A stretch of 64,000 nucleotides of DNA, taken from contig CM057149.1 in assembly GCA_029964075.1 (NCBI GenBank), positions 13,836,465 to 13,900,464 of the forward strand. The letters are read 5' to 3'. The position numbers and the translations under genes were made by a program. The notes beneath the pieces were generated by a model. It searched no databases. It saw nothing but the letters and a program-made list of their open reading frames with translations, and was not told where the DNA came from. Origin of the DNA: Patiria pectinifera. Taxonomy: Eukaryota; Echinodermata; Asteroidea; Valvatida; Asterinidae. Below, piece after piece: positions 35,200 through 47,657 of the stretch. The stretch's first letter is position 1; the number at the start of each line of letters is the position of its first letter.

Positions 35200-35420
35200 G
35201 CATTCATTAGAAAGTTAACCCATTCCTAGTTATAGAGAGCCCGTCACGTGGCCGGCCTTAAACGGATGGTAAATATCGGCCGGCTGAAATTGAAACTCCA
35301 ATGAAATCTAGTGTCTATAATTAATGGTTGAACGTTCACTATCCTCACGTAGACTTGCGCTCAATACCACCAGTGAGTCAGTATGTCATAGTCCTAAATT
35401 TACAATGGACCGCCATTCTG
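35200..35420 (+). repeat. Diverged copy of the CCAAT/E-box dispersed repeat
   Basis: It shares GAGAGCCCGTCACGTGGCC and downstream words with 22650-23070 and 54815-55230. The ATTGG box is degraded, while the CACGTG E-box is kept. Confidence 0.6.
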
Positions 35421-35739
35421 CGAGGGGAAACACGTGACACATAAAAATACATGCACGATTTCCTTACATTTATTGAATTGAATAAATTGAATGAATATTC
35501 AATATAATCGAATTGATTCAATTGAATGATTACAATGATTGAATGAACAAGCACATACACATTATTTTTAACACATACTCATTTTTCTAATCACACAATA
35601 ATTATATCTGATCTATACGATAACACCAATGCCGTACAGGCTTCTGGTCCGTCGGGCATTTTGAGAGAAACAAAATATCTATCGTGCTTTTCGCTCTATC
35701 GTAGTTTGGGAAATTTTCAAGTGAATAAAACATAGTATA

Positions 35740-35900
35740 CAAATATTTAATGCTTCGAGTGGTGTAGTAAAACTAGCCTCCCGAGGTGATCCATGGACCA
35801 TTCTATTTTCCCGAGGCGAAGCCGAGGGAAAACAGAATTGTCCATGGATCACCGAGGGAGGCTAGTTTTACTTCACCACGAGATAAAGCATTCAATATTT
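35740..35900. repeat. Palindromic element around GGAGGCTAGTTTTAC
   Basis: Arms of about 50 bases (35758-35810 and 35826-35879) are inverted copies separated by a GGCGAAGCCGAGG centre. A second inverted pair, CACCCACAGATTCTG near 35918 and CAGAATCTGTGGGTG near 36260, suggests nesting in a larger element of about 350 bases. Confidence 0.65.
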
Positions 35901-38094
35901 GTTTTATAACACTTCACCCACAGATTCTGCTTGATTTTAATATTTTACATTATTTAAATCTGAACACAGTTGAAATAAACTTCAATTTCAATACAAAATT
36001 GGTGGAAAATGTATTTCTCTCTTAAAAACTACCCATTCACGAAATGTTTGAACCCAAGTCTGTGGCGCGCTCTCTTTGGAATAATACGCGCTACGCACAA
36101 CGCGCAACGCGCACACCATACAACATGCATTTGCACACAAATACCGCGCCGTGGAAATAGTACTTTGGTTGCTAATGGTATAGTAATTTTGGTTGCTATG
36201 CGCATAGTACTTTTGGCCGTGCACAGAAAGATAGCAAAATTAGAAAGCAAAATCAAGACACAGAATCTGTGGGTGAGGTGTTGTAATTCAAATTTGAACA
36301 AAGTATCTTGGTTACTAGCCAGCCCTATGTTGGTGGCTCCCAATTTCGTCACTTTCCTTGTTCATGGGCGCTAGTCATAAGTATTGAGCCCGTGTGTACC
36401 ATGTAGCCAGGGATCACACCCAAGTCACAATGCTAGCAACATTAGCAATGCTGCAAACCCGGGAAATAGCAAATGCGGATCACCCAGAGAGGATACGACC
36501 TTTTATTACAAAATAAAAGTTTGTAGTTCAATATTAACAATGCATGACAAGCCCACGGTCTCATATTCATAACCAACAATAACTTCATACTGATGAAATT
36601 CAGTCACGTATGAGAAATCCATTATCCATGACGCATTACATATTAAAATTATTTCTAAATTATAAATGTAACTTATGGACCAACAGCAAAAAGCTTTTGT
36701 TTTGTTTTGATAATGCCCTCTGAATAATTATTTTTGTTAATATAAAGCGAAAGAACAGATTAAAATCTCTTGTTTTACTCAACAAATGTCTTATTTCTTC
36801 GACGTCACACTTATTAAGCATATGCTTTTTTTTTACAACACGTTGCTAAATATCCTTTTAACATTTAAATGTAAAAAGTGTTGAAGTTGAAGGTAATATA
36901 CAACATTTGATTTCGCTGTATTTTCATGAGTGGATGGATTCGGGGGTTAGTATTTCTTTAAGCAAATATCGTTCCACTGACCAGTTTAAAGTCTGTGTTC
37001 ATGGATTCCGGGGAAAATCCATTAACAAAATACTGTTATTAGTCTGGTTCCCTGACCCTACGCTTCAGACGAAACGGGGTATTTAATAGACATCAGATAA
37101 TTATCAGGTCAGAGAACCAGACAAGCTGGCTTATGTCTTTTTAATTGCATGTTACCAATTGCTATTGGGGAAGTATTTGAGGGCAAAAAAACCCGCGTTT
37201 TTTTCAACGATGGTTTGCCCCCGAACCATATTGGTTGGAAAATGATACAACATTCCACTTTTCTTGAAAATGGCAGCATACCAGGCGCAACTAGTTATTA
37301 GACTATTATTTACTCACAGTCAAGTAAAATATTTCATAATAATTTGCTGGTTTCATTCTTTTAATGTTTGCAAATGTTGTACATTACCTTTATATGCACG
37401 ACAGCAGAAACTATTTTAAATCTCAACTACAGTCGTATATAAAGAGCTATGTGACACAATATTTAATTAATTTCATATCTGTCAAGAATTCAACCCTATC
37501 AGAACCCGGGCCACATTGGCCTGTTTTCGGACACGTGATCAACTGCGGCGCACTTGGGAATCCAATATGGCCGCTATCGACTCGATAGGCTAGGTTTAAT
37601 TGTCATCCTTTTTCTGCATGATTTTCTTACTTTTGGGCACTTATTTGTTAAGTTTGTGTATAAGGAAATCTAAATTAGTATAAATCCTCCCATCAATTTT
37701 CAATTGGAGCCCCAAACATTCAGTGCCGGTTACTGACTGAATAAATGTATTAATGGCGCAAGTACATGTATTAGTTTTGCAAAATTTGAAAACATTTGAA
37801 TGAAAACATGAAAAATATGTTTGACCAAAAATAGGCCTACCAACTTTTGTGGCATCCGTAGCGAAACCAAATGATGCCATTTTTGAGTCGCCTAATTTTT
37901 TTTAAGGACACATAGGCCTATACAGTCCTTCAATTTATATTACATCATACACCGGTATGACCGTAATGTATGTTTAAGTTTTGGTTATTTTGTTATTTAA
38001 TTTACAGTAATTTCTCAAGTAGTCTCCCGAATTCCATTACATAGTGACACTAGGATTTAATGCGTAGCAAAGATAAAGTTTGGACAATTTCAGA
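35901..38094. other. Spacer, no gene recognised
   Basis: AT-rich. It holds a short palindrome at 37042-37122 (GTCTGGTTCCCTGACC and GGTCAGAGAACCAGAC). A CpG-bearing patch at 37500-37590 has CACGTG but no attached coding region. The open frame at 36009-36374 has no recognisable motif and is not called. Confidence 0.4.
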
Positions 38095-38610
38095 TAAAAG
38101 GCCATTGGCCAAAAAGATCAACTGAGGTCAATAACGATGTAATTCACAAGAGTGTTTTTTGGAGGCATGCTCTGATTGAATGTGTTCAAACTAATATGCA
38201 GTGACCCTTGAGTATGGATTTTTCTTCGGAATGTGGAAAACCAAGGTAATGTAGGGTCATTAGAGGTCATTGTACAAATTCCCCTGAACAATTTGATGGA
38301 TGTGACTTGCATAGAAGTGATCCTTTGGTTTAAAGACAAAGTGGGACATTTTAAGGTCAAAGGTCATTTGCCATAAAGGTCAACTGAGGTCAATAGTGAT
38401 GCAATTCGCCTACATTTTTTGGGACATGTTCTGATTGAAACTAAGATGCAGTGATCCTTGAATGGGAATTATTCTTCTGAGATGTAGAGACCAAATATCA
38501 TGTAGGGGTCGTTAGAGGTCATTGTGCATACTCACCTGAACTTTTATTTGCCTCAACAATTAGATGGATTAGGATGTGACTTGGATAGAAGTGATCATTT
38601 GGTTGGGGTT
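38095..38610. repeat. Two-unit tandem repeat rich in AGGTCA words
   Basis: Two units of about 262 bases align (for example TCAACTGAGGTCAATA near 38118 and 38380). AGGTCA or close variants recur many times. At 38354-38366 two perfect AGGTCA half-sites are separated by one base, the DR1 arrangement bound by several nuclear receptors (family knowledge). It is probably of transposon origin; activity unknown. Confidence 0.7.
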
Positions 38611-40369
38611 AGGGATCATGATGAGAAAAAAAAGGCAACACATGTGATACCTGGATAGCCTCCATTGTATAGAATGACGATACCCAACTGGAAATCGTTT
38701 GAAAAATCTACCGCCCAGAAATATATAAATCACCATGCATAAATAATCCAAATAGCCCGGTTCTGACAGGGTTGATGATCAATGCTCACAATACAATCTA
38801 CAACAATGACGCTCGAATAAATTAAGATATAATTAAGATACACGTATTTACAATGAGCGATGTTTTAAAACGCCGGTTTCTTGTCCCGCTGCTGTGTAAT
38901 TTCTAATCGCAAACCAAAGTGTGATGGAGCAGTGATTCAAAAGGGCCCTGACGTCGAATATGGCCCGAACCAAAGGCGAGGTGTGTATTAGACGATCAGG
39001 CCTCTAACCAGTCATCTGCTCATCAATCACATTAATACTTTTTTTTTTAGGTCAAAGATCACAACAAGGCGAACATTTGACAGAGATATTTTTTCAGGCC
39101 GCTTACATACTTTCTTTTATATCATTATCAACATTTTAATCCTAAATCACTACCGTACGATGGTTCAAAGTAAGTGTGAACACTTCAAAACGAAGTCGAA
39201 TTAAAGTACGCTGCCATGTGAACAACAATAAATTGATATAATATTAATTAATTAAATTTATATAATTAATATATTCTGATACTGATAAAGCCATACACAA
39301 TTTAACCATAAAAGAGCCGTCCGTTCTCAGAGGTCGGAGTGAAGTTTCCCTCTCACATTTTAGATTTCGGAAATTTAAGAGTTTCTTTGAAAATAAAGGT
39401 TACATTTTTAAAAAATATTTCTTAATTTAGAACGTCTGCCATGTTCTAGTTCATCAAACCTTAGTTCTGTACAAATAATTTAAATGTTTTATTCCGTCTA
39501 TGGCGAAAGTTTTTTTTTTTTCAAAGCACGGTCAAAGAACAACTTTACCTTTTTGCTTTAATACCCCAGCTGGGTCGAAATATGACACTACGCAAGAATG
39601 ACAAAATTCTTTGAGAAAAAAATGGTGCAAAAACGTACGGTAGGCCACTAGCAAAACAAGCAATTATGGTTTGATACCGAATACGTGTGAGATAATGCTA
39701 TTAGAAGAGGTGACGAAATCCATCTAGCTCTTTTAAGGTTAATATTGGTAATTGATATATCATGATATTATCCATCAAATACATTGAATCTATATGCAAC
39801 ACTATCACCAAAATCACAATTATCCACAATATCAATTGATATTTTACGAATTCTTTATACAAAGTTAAAACGTTTCATGCTCTTTTAATATTTACCACGT
39901 AACCATGGGCGTTGTGGAGGGTACACCCCAAAAAGAAAAGAAAATGCTGCCCTGATTCTATATGACTAAAGAGACAGGCACAAATAACAGAATAATGATG
40001 CAAATGAATTATTCAGTTCAAGACAATGATTATGGAACAAGAATATCATTCAGAACAACTTAAAGTGAAAGAAAGATAGCAATACCCATATACTCCACTA
40101 ATCCATATCACTATAGAAAGACTAAAACCAACATGAATGGCAAAACCAAAAACCAAATTTAACTCACTATGTATCCAGAAACAAAACCCCAGTATTGACA
40201 AAATCGAGAAAAAAATCTGCATGAATCTGAATGCGTGTTGATGACAATTTTGTTAATTAATCGGTTACACAAAATACTCCAGCCGCTATGCCTGTAAAAC
40301 AATACGAATGTAATATGATTGTCAGTCTTTACATATCCAATGGCAATGACCCAGCACTGTGTAGAGGAG
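38611..40369. other. Spacer left of the fibrinogen-domain duplication
   Basis: No gene recognised. The 20 bases around 40157-40176 match the intron/exon junction of the fibrinogen exon at 44281 (TTAACTCACTATGTATCC) and suggest an older, eroded relic of that exon. Confidence 0.4.
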
Positions 40370-42493
40370 GGTCTAACGGCCGATGGCAATACGCCCCGTG
40401 ACCGTGTTACGATCGAGGTCCTCCCTAGAATATTGATATTCGATAGTTTAGTTAGAGAGAGTTTGGAAACAATAGTTCATTGGTGAACCCGTGGTTAATG
40501 GTTAACCGCGGCTGTTACCTGACTTAACTTGCGTTCACTTCTAGATCAGAGTTGGGCTAGATTGAGAAAAGCTGGATGTGAGCATGTTTGTTTCCCATTC
40601 AGATGGAATTAACTTTCCTTGCTCTCCAGCAAATGAATTTCGTTGTCACTTTTGCATGTTTGAATTTTACGGCAATAGGCTAATCAGTTGCAAGTAGATA
40701 TATACCTGGACCTTACATTATCGTTTCTAAAAGAGGGGTTCGAACCCATCTACCCTTGGAGTACGGGAGTATTGTCGGGCGGTAAATAGTTTGATTTTTT
40801 ACAGACACTGGGGGCCATTCCAAATTTTCGATGTTTTTAAATTTCAAAATTTTTCTTCGAAACTGTGGATGGGTGGGTCAAACTAATTTATTGAAATTAC
40901 TGAAAATGGAAATTAACTTTTTTTTTCAATTAAAATGATACAAAATAGAAAATAAAAGCTCTTTTGACTTGCCAATTCAACTCCCTGCGTTCCGATTCGT
41001 AATTCTTTTAACGTTTTTGCCCGTACCGTACGGCCAGGAACAGTTTGCATCTGGTAGTACCGCACATGCATAATATACGGTACATTGTGTATACGTCCAT
41101 CGGAGAACCACATGCATGGGGACCAGTGAAATATAGGCTTAAAAGCATGTGTCAAATCAGTGCGCCGTGCAAATGGAGCGGGATACCAGATTCATTTGTC
41201 TTAATACACGCCACCAGCGTCAGTTACCGATTGCGACAATGAAATAAACCTACTTGTGCTCAAGACTACATATGCAACCTGCGTGCACGGTATTGGTATC
41301 TGCTTGTAATGGACACAGCAGCGCCAACGCGTCCGGAAAGCGTGAGTTAAGGCCAAAAAAAAGTCTCCGGTTTCTGGTATGCACCCGCGTCGCCGTAGCC
41401 ATGCGCGTCGGCAAAATGAAAAAAAAAATGTTTTCAATGAAAGATGATGTCTCAAAACCACCAAACTCACTGGATTGACTGGAATCCTGCTGCTGCACAA
41501 TTTTAACGTGTTTTTGGATGGGGTTATGATCGAGAATAAGCTTTTTGTGGCCTCTCTGGACTCCCATATATTTGCACTAAGTTTAGTCGGGCACCATTTG
41601 CAGTCATCAGCCGACATATGAGGCAAAAACAATCAGGTAAAAAAAAAGCCGCGTGGCCGCACCACTTTTTGGGCAAGCTCCATACCAGAGACCGGAGACT
41701 TTTTTGGCCTAAGAGTTCATTTTTTTTCTCTATCCAACACGCCTGAAATTTCTGAATAAAATTCATGAATAATGGGAGTCATTACACCTCTTTACGCCAA
41801 GACAATATAGGCATTTTTTAGAGCCAGTTGATAGTTTTTATCACCGTTTAGAATGGACAAGTTCAACGTGTTTCCAGGCGGATTTCCATAGTACGGGAAT
41901 GCCAGTGGGCCGTGTTGTTAGTCGGGTGCGGTGTATACGGACCCGAGCCGAATGTCCGCCGACACTGAACTTGACATTTGTAATGTTTTTTTTTATTTAA
42001 TGGAAAATCAAAATTTTACAATCGAAAATCGGGGTGAGTGGGTGGGTTAAAACATTTCCAAAAAGTTTGAAATGTAAATGTCCCTTGGACGATTTGTATT
42101 TTTATTGCTATCTCATTTAAAGTGGATCTGTTGTATTTCGAAACAATGCCGATTATATAAGTTTTTTTTGGGGGGGGGGGATGAAACTGAAAAATATCAT
42201 GAAGGGTACATGGTTAATTTTATTTCATTTAAAAACCAAAATGAATTGATGAGCATCCTTTTTGCCGTGACTGGTAATATTTCTTATATGTCGCCATCGT
42301 GTGTTTTTTATACCGCCTCCTCCTAGCCCACTCCTTTCAACTATTTTCCTAAACGAAAAACCCCAGTACATTTTTTAGACAATGGCGTCTTTCTTTTTTG
42401 GCCAAAATAATCCAAACTGAGGTATGGCGCCCCCTCTACCTCCCCCCCCTAGTTTCATTGCTGTCTTTCGATATGGATCCTTTCGATCACCGG

Positions 42494-42765
42494 CTACGGT
42501 CCGCGTCTTGTCATCATTTCACACCCTTTTAGAGAGATATTTTTACCCTTCCAGGTGACCCACTGTATCCCCATGTAATCATCGACTGTTGCGTTTTTGT
42601 AGTACAAGCCGTTCAGGTTGCTCTTGAAATCTGCGCTGATGTGGCTACCGCAGCTGTGGTACCACCAGCCTCCGTGGAATTTCTCAGCGCAGTTTTCCCC
42701 GTCGTCGTCATAGTCTTTATCTGGAGTTGAGAAGTACCTATAATCATGACGGCGGAGTGAATCAC
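42494..42765 (-). CDS. Fibrinogen-domain gene A, terminal exon
   Basis: It enters after one base of a split Gly codon (acceptor CAG at 42766-42768) and ends at TAG. It encodes the C-terminal third of a fibrinogen-related domain: Gly-Asp-Ser-Leu, the Ca2+-site segment Asp-Lys-Asp-Tyr-Asp-Asp-Asp, Cys-Ala-Glu-Lys-Phe, Gly-Gly-Trp-Trp-Tyr, a Cys two residues later, Ser-Asn-Leu-Asn-Gly, Trp-Lys-Gly and Glu-Met-Met. Its length of 272 bases equals the paralogous exon at 47386-47657, and all domain landmarks are intact. Confidence 0.92.
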
Positions 42766-43382
42766 CTGTGTACATAAGAAAGGAAGGATCGTCAGACCTT
42801 GTATATAACTAAATTAATATAACATGACGCATGATGCGTGGACTTATTTTTACGAAGGGACCACTTTAATAAAAATAATGTATGACATCTGAACCGATTT
42901 ATTTCTTTTTATTTTTTTGTATGCATGGTCATCTTTCTTTACTTTTCTGTTTTAGACATCGTCACATTGATCTGTTCATGATGTAATTACTAATAAAATG
43001 TTACACGGATATCGAACAAACTATTCAACAGTTTAAACGGTGCATTCAACCTTCTTTACGAGTTTTTCCCATTAAAGCCTCCGTGGATAAATGTCTTTTT
43101 ACGCTTCTGATTTTGGACATTATTCCATAGATGGATGGTTAATTCTCGGGTTGGATTAATAGGCAAGCGGCGGAATAGGGCATTCTGTTGGAATAGGGGT
43201 AGATCCAGATTATTGCCTGCAGATTCAAACGATCAGAAATCAGGTTTTATCGGTTTATTATTATTAGAATAATTAGATGAGAACAACACAGTTAAACCAA
43301 AAATGATATCGTGGAAAACAGTGCAAGACTTATGAGAGAGGTCCTAAAGGGAAGGATACTGAAAGTTCGGGGTATTAAGTAC

Positions 43383-43653
43383 CTGCATCTCCACTCTCCT
43401 CACTGAAGCCGGAATAATACATTTGGTATTTGTACTCAGACGAGGCAATTAAGAAGGACCCATAACGAACACGGGCCTTGTCCCCATCGTACGCCCTCAG
43501 AGTGATGACCAGATCCCACCCCCGGTCACCAGTCAGACTATGCAGCTTCTGGTTGCCCAACCAGAACTCTCCGGTCAGATCCCCGAATCCCTCGGCGTAC
43601 TCCTGCCAGGTTCGGTTGAAGCTTACCGAGCCGTCCAGGCGTCTCTGAAACAC
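43383..43653 (-). CDS. Fibrinogen-domain gene A, middle exon
   Basis: It has a phase-0 start at an acceptor and a GTACTT donor after one base of a codon. It encodes Val-Phe-Gln-Arg-Arg-Leu-Asp-Gly-Ser-Val, Asn-Arg-Thr-Trp (a sequon), Tyr-Ala-Glu-Gly-Phe-Gly and Gly-Glu-Phe-Trp-Leu-Gly-Asn, the diagnostic core of fibrinogen-related domains. It is 271 bases, the same as its paralogue. Confidence 0.92.
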
Positions 43654-44280
43654 CTGTCAGAAACGATATGAGTGACGGTAATAATGAGATACAATACTGG
43701 ATCCACTTACCCAGAAATATCTTATAGGTTTGTGGGGATTAAATGTAATCGGACGCTTTGCCAAGCGCGGTTCAAAACATGTTCATACGACCAGGGACAT
43801 TTGATCTAGAACACCAGTTAAAAAAAGTGACATAGACATCAACTCAGGACATAATTAACAAGCCTTTAAAACACATTTTTTTTAAATGAAATTGTTTAAT
43901 TCCACTACAGAAAATATGGAGCTTGGGGAGCCAATATAACTAAATTCGATAGAATCGCAGTTTTGTACAACAAATTGGACTTTGTAGATGGCAGGGACAA
44001 GTGAAACATACAGTTTGTATGGTGCGATTTCCCAATTCATGGTTGATTTTGTTACTCTTAATTACAATTACTGATTCAATACTTAACGGCACCCGTGTGC
44101 ACGGACTTACATTGTTTTACAGTGGTTATACTGCTTTTTTATAGCGAGCGGTACTGGATTTGTTTACCCTAAAAAAATATTTCTAAATTCAAATTCCGCT
44201 GAGAGCTAAATCCACAATCCACCCACCACATTTAACTTGTTAAATACAGCATGGTTTTGAAAAAAAAAAAATTAACTCAC

Positions 44281-44425
44281 TATGTATCCTTTCCCCGACT
44301 CCGGCTCCATGCGGCAGTAGACTTGCATAATCTGGCATGCGTACTGGATGGTATACACACCGCTAGCGTTCTGACCAGCATCCAATATCTCTTGACAATC
44401 TGCAGGCAGCTCCCTTATGGACCGA
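44281..44425 (-). CDS. Fibrinogen-domain gene A, first recognisable exon; 5' end missing
   Basis: It encodes the domain start Asp-Cys-Gln-Glu-Ile-Leu, a Gly-Val-Tyr-Thr-Ile strand and Val-Tyr-Cys-Arg-Met, and leaves through GTGAGT in phase 0. The acceptor CAAGCAG is good, but the exon must be entered two bases into a codon. No upstream exon, signal peptide or start codon is found in 44426-46040, and homology to gene B ends about 10 bases inside the exon. Joining it to exon 1 of gene B would be out of frame. So gene A is either a 5'-truncated duplicate, a gene with a new and unseen N-terminus, or a set of alternative exons for gene B, whose exon 2 ends in the phase needed to join the exon at 43653. 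Confidence 0.8.
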
Positions 44426-46039
44426 CTGCTTGATAACAAAAGAGAAAATAATTGTCATGTTTTCTAATAAAACAAATGAAAAGGGAACAGATTCCGATCC
44501 GCTCTCTTCGGGTAATTAAGTGTTGACAATTGATATCCTGCTGTTAAAACATCAAATAAACTGAATCTACATGTACCACAAATAATCACCAAAAACAAAA
44601 TTGTTCACAAAATCAAGAAAGATTTCATGAATGGCTATAAGAAATTGTGTCACGTCAATGATAAAATCCATTATACTCAACGGAAAACATTGGTTTGGTG
44701 CCGTGTGCAAATTTCCATGCTAGCCGTCTTATATCTCACGATTGCGGGCGTAACATGAATAGCTCGCATTTTATAGCAGCAGTCGGGATTCTAGGCAGCC
44801 AATCAGCGTTGGGATTGTAGGCCAATCATCGTTAGTGGGTTGCCGCCAAAATGCTAGGCCAATCCGTAGTCGCAAATACGTATTAATGTATATGTGTCAT
44901 TTTATGTCGCGGCTTCAAAGACAAACATGAAAATTTAGTTTGAAAATAATTTCCCTCCTCCTCCCGTACAATCCTTCCTTGGTAATGTGTTGCAACTGGT
45001 TCGGTTGAGAAAGAAGTTGCGGTTTTTTTTGTGCCAAATAAGAAGTCGAACACCCAATCTTGTTTGGATATGGAATTAGCTGACTTCAATGGGATGGGAC
45101 GTTTTGCTTGTACATATATCTCTAAAGTTTCATGTGCTAGTAATGTTGTAATGTAACAATATAGCGCCGGGATGTGCCACACAGCCCATTCCCTACCATA
45201 CCTGAGAGTTTATCTTTATTGTAAACATAAATGCGTAACAAATAGCCCATGACATCCCACACGGATTATACTGGCCGTATATTCCAGCGTTGGAACCAGT
45301 TATTGTAATTTACTATTCTAAGAAAGTTTTCTGGAATAACTAATGTGTTGACCTTTTATGGTCTATGGTTTTACTGTAGCGATTCCTATTGAGTAGAGAA
45401 CATTCACACTGTTGCGTTCCTTTTTGATGGTTTGTGTGGATAGTGGTCATGGGTATCGCTATCTATATTGTGGTTAATGTTATCGTTGAAACACTGGTTG
45501 CGTTCTTTGTTGATAGCTTGTGTGGATAATGGTCTTGGGTATCACTATCCATATACATGTAGTGGCTATTGTTATCCTTGAGTCCTTTGTAAGTTTGGGT
45601 GTAACGTCTATATGTTTCCGGTTTGCCCTACCTTTTTTGGTATTCCGGTAATCTTGTATTGGTATCACTATCGGAACATATGTACATGTAGCCTGTAGAT
45701 TTCATTATTCATTGATGATTTACGGTGGTCAGGAGTACCGCCTAATGATCCGGTTTGCCCAACGTTTTGGTATTCCGGTGGATTTTCTTCAAATAAATTT
45801 GAATCTGTGGCACATACACACAACTTGGGTGTCTGTCTACTTTAATGGAGTTTGAGTATAATGAAAAAAATAGTTATTAATATTTCGCACATAACCATTT
45901 CAAAAAATACGCACTGCAATAAATAAAATACGCACACAAATAATTAAGTATGTAATAAGATTGCCAATCTGCAGGTATCGGATGAGAATCGACTCTTGTA
46001 GGGTATGGTCTTGCATTGCCCACGATGCCCCGGGGCCCA
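44426..46039. other. Spacer between the two fibrinogen-domain units
   Basis: Three CCAAT boxes lie within 65 bases (44799, 44822, 44859) about 400 bases upstream of the first exon of gene A. Imperfect repeats of GTGTGGATAGTGGTC..GGTATC and CCGGTTTGCCC..GGTATTCCGGT occupy 45420-45790. No coding exon is convincing. Confidence 0.45.
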
Positions 46040-46211
46040 ATTCCCGATGCCAATACGCCTCGTGACTTATACCGTGTTACGAATAAAATCAGTAAATATG
46101 TCATTTTTTTAATATCGATATTCGATAGTTTTGGTAGAGAGAATTTAGAAACAATGGTTCGATGGTTAACCGTGGCTAATGGTTAACCCATGTGGTTAAC
46201 TGACTTAACCT

Positions 46212-46780
46212 CAGTGTTGTAGTCGAGTACTTTTTTCCGAGTCCGAGTACTGCCGACTACTTAGGTTGCCGAGTATGAGTACGAGTACGAGTACTTGTAC
46301 CTCCGAGTAAAAGAACGGGTCTCCGAGTACGAGTACGAGTACTTGGATTTCCGAATACGGCCATACGGCAAATGGTTCATTGTGCGTAATTATTGGCCCA
46401 GGCCCAGTCAGACCAATATATTTACCCACTCACGGCTAGCTGTTAAATGTGCTTGTCCGGACTGTACTTGCACAGAGGCAAATCAGGAAATCTCGATTTC
46501 TCCACAAGCCAATCAACCATTTCAAACTGAAAGCATCTATAAAATAAGGCCATCATGGTAGTGGAATTAAGCTATAACATCCCCGAGTACTGCTATTCGA
46601 GTACTAGTACTTTAATGATCGAGTACAATCTCGACATGTCAAGTACGAGTACTTTGCTGCCCGAGTACAAGTACCGTTATTTCGAGTACGAGTACTTTGA
46701 CATTGGAGTACGAGTATGAGTACTCCAAAAAAAGTACACGAGTACGAGTACGAGTACCGAGTACGAGTATTACAACACTG
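46212..46780. mobile_element. hAT-like MITE filled with GAGTAC repeats
   Basis: It begins CAGTGTTGTAGTCGAGTAC and ends GAGTATTACAACACTG. Its ends consist of many GAGTAC hexamers in opposite orientation on either side of a unique middle. Flanks CTTAACCT and CTTATCTG match at 5 of 8 positions. The paralogous block shows the undisturbed site near 40524 (CTTAACTTGCG), which confirms both the boundaries and a single insertion event. No coding capacity. Confidence 0.85.
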
Positions 46781-47385
46781 CTTATCTGCGTTCACTTCTC
46801 GATCGGAGCACAGCTTAATGGAGAAAAGATGGACGTGAGCCTGTAACCTCAGAAAACCGTACCAGTGCCGTATCGATTGAAATGTTGGTTTCCCATTCAG
46901 ATTAAATGTGCTCTCCAACAAAATCATTGGGTTTTTTTGCCCGACAAATGTTAAAGTTTACATGGTTTAACGTTACGATAAAAACTTTCGATTGCGAGTA
47001 CAATGGTACCTGGTCCTGACATTATTGATTTTAATAGCGGGGCAGGGACAAGTCGAGATCTATGTCGTGCGAAAACTGAATTATTTTCATGTAATTTGAT
47101 ATTTGTAAAAGCTTTTTTTAGGGGGGGGGGACTCAAAAATGGCATAAACAGACCATTGTGCTGTTTTTTTTATTTTGTTAGTGAACTTGCTGTTACTGGT
47201 AATGTTTCTTAAACGCGGAATATTTGTTTTCAAACCATCTTTCCTACTAACTTGCTCCGAAACATTATAAAGAGCGAAATCAATGTTCTTTATCCAAAAT
47301 AATCCGAACTTAGTTCTGGGCCCTGTAATATCCCCCCTCGTTGCACTGTTGTATCATTATGGGTCCCGTCTATTACCGGTAACGC

Positions 47386-47657
47386 TTACCATTTGGGTCG
47401 TGTCATCATTTCACACCCTTTAAGAGAGACTGCTTTACCCTTCCAGGTGAGCCACTGTATCCCCATGTAATCATCGACTGTTGCGTTGTTGTAGTACAAG
47501 CCGTTCAGGTTGCTCTCATGGAAAAAGCTGATGTAGCTACCGCAGTAGTCGTACCACCAGCCTCCGTGGAATTTCTCAGCGCAGTTTTCCCCGTCGTTGT
47601 CATTGTCTTTATCTGGAGTTGAGAAGTACCCATAATGATGAAGGAGGAGTGAATCAC
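47386..47657 (-). CDS. Fibrinogen-domain gene B, exon 4 (terminal)
   Basis: Residues 264-353 of the deduced protein. They contain the Ca2+-site run Asp279-Asp285, the second disulfide pair Cys289/Cys302, Gly-Gly-Trp-Trp-Tyr 295-299, Ser-Asn-Leu-Asn-Gly, Trp-Lys-Gly and Glu-Met-Met, then a short tail to TAA. The acceptor is CACACAG and the split Gly codon matches exon 3. Confidence 0.94.

Larger units (their letters stand above)
40370..44420 (-). repeat. Left half of a segmental duplication (pairs with 46040-50060)
   Basis: Patches across the whole block align in order with 46040-50060: the CGATATTCGATAGTTT region, the GGTTAATGGTTAACC region, the GCGTTCACTTCT region and the three fibrinogen exons. 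The left half has gained about 1.3 kb (about 40745-42100), including an inverted pair near 41351 and 41681. The right half has gained a hAT-like MITE. Confidence 0.75.

Noticed and set aside
36009..36374. 121-codon plus-strand frame
   Set aside because: No motif, overlapping opposite frame of similar length, and it lies across an inverted-repeat region.
41201..41632. 143-codon minus-strand frame
   Set aside because: It lies in DNA gained by the left half of the duplication and between inverted repeats. No recognisable protein feature.
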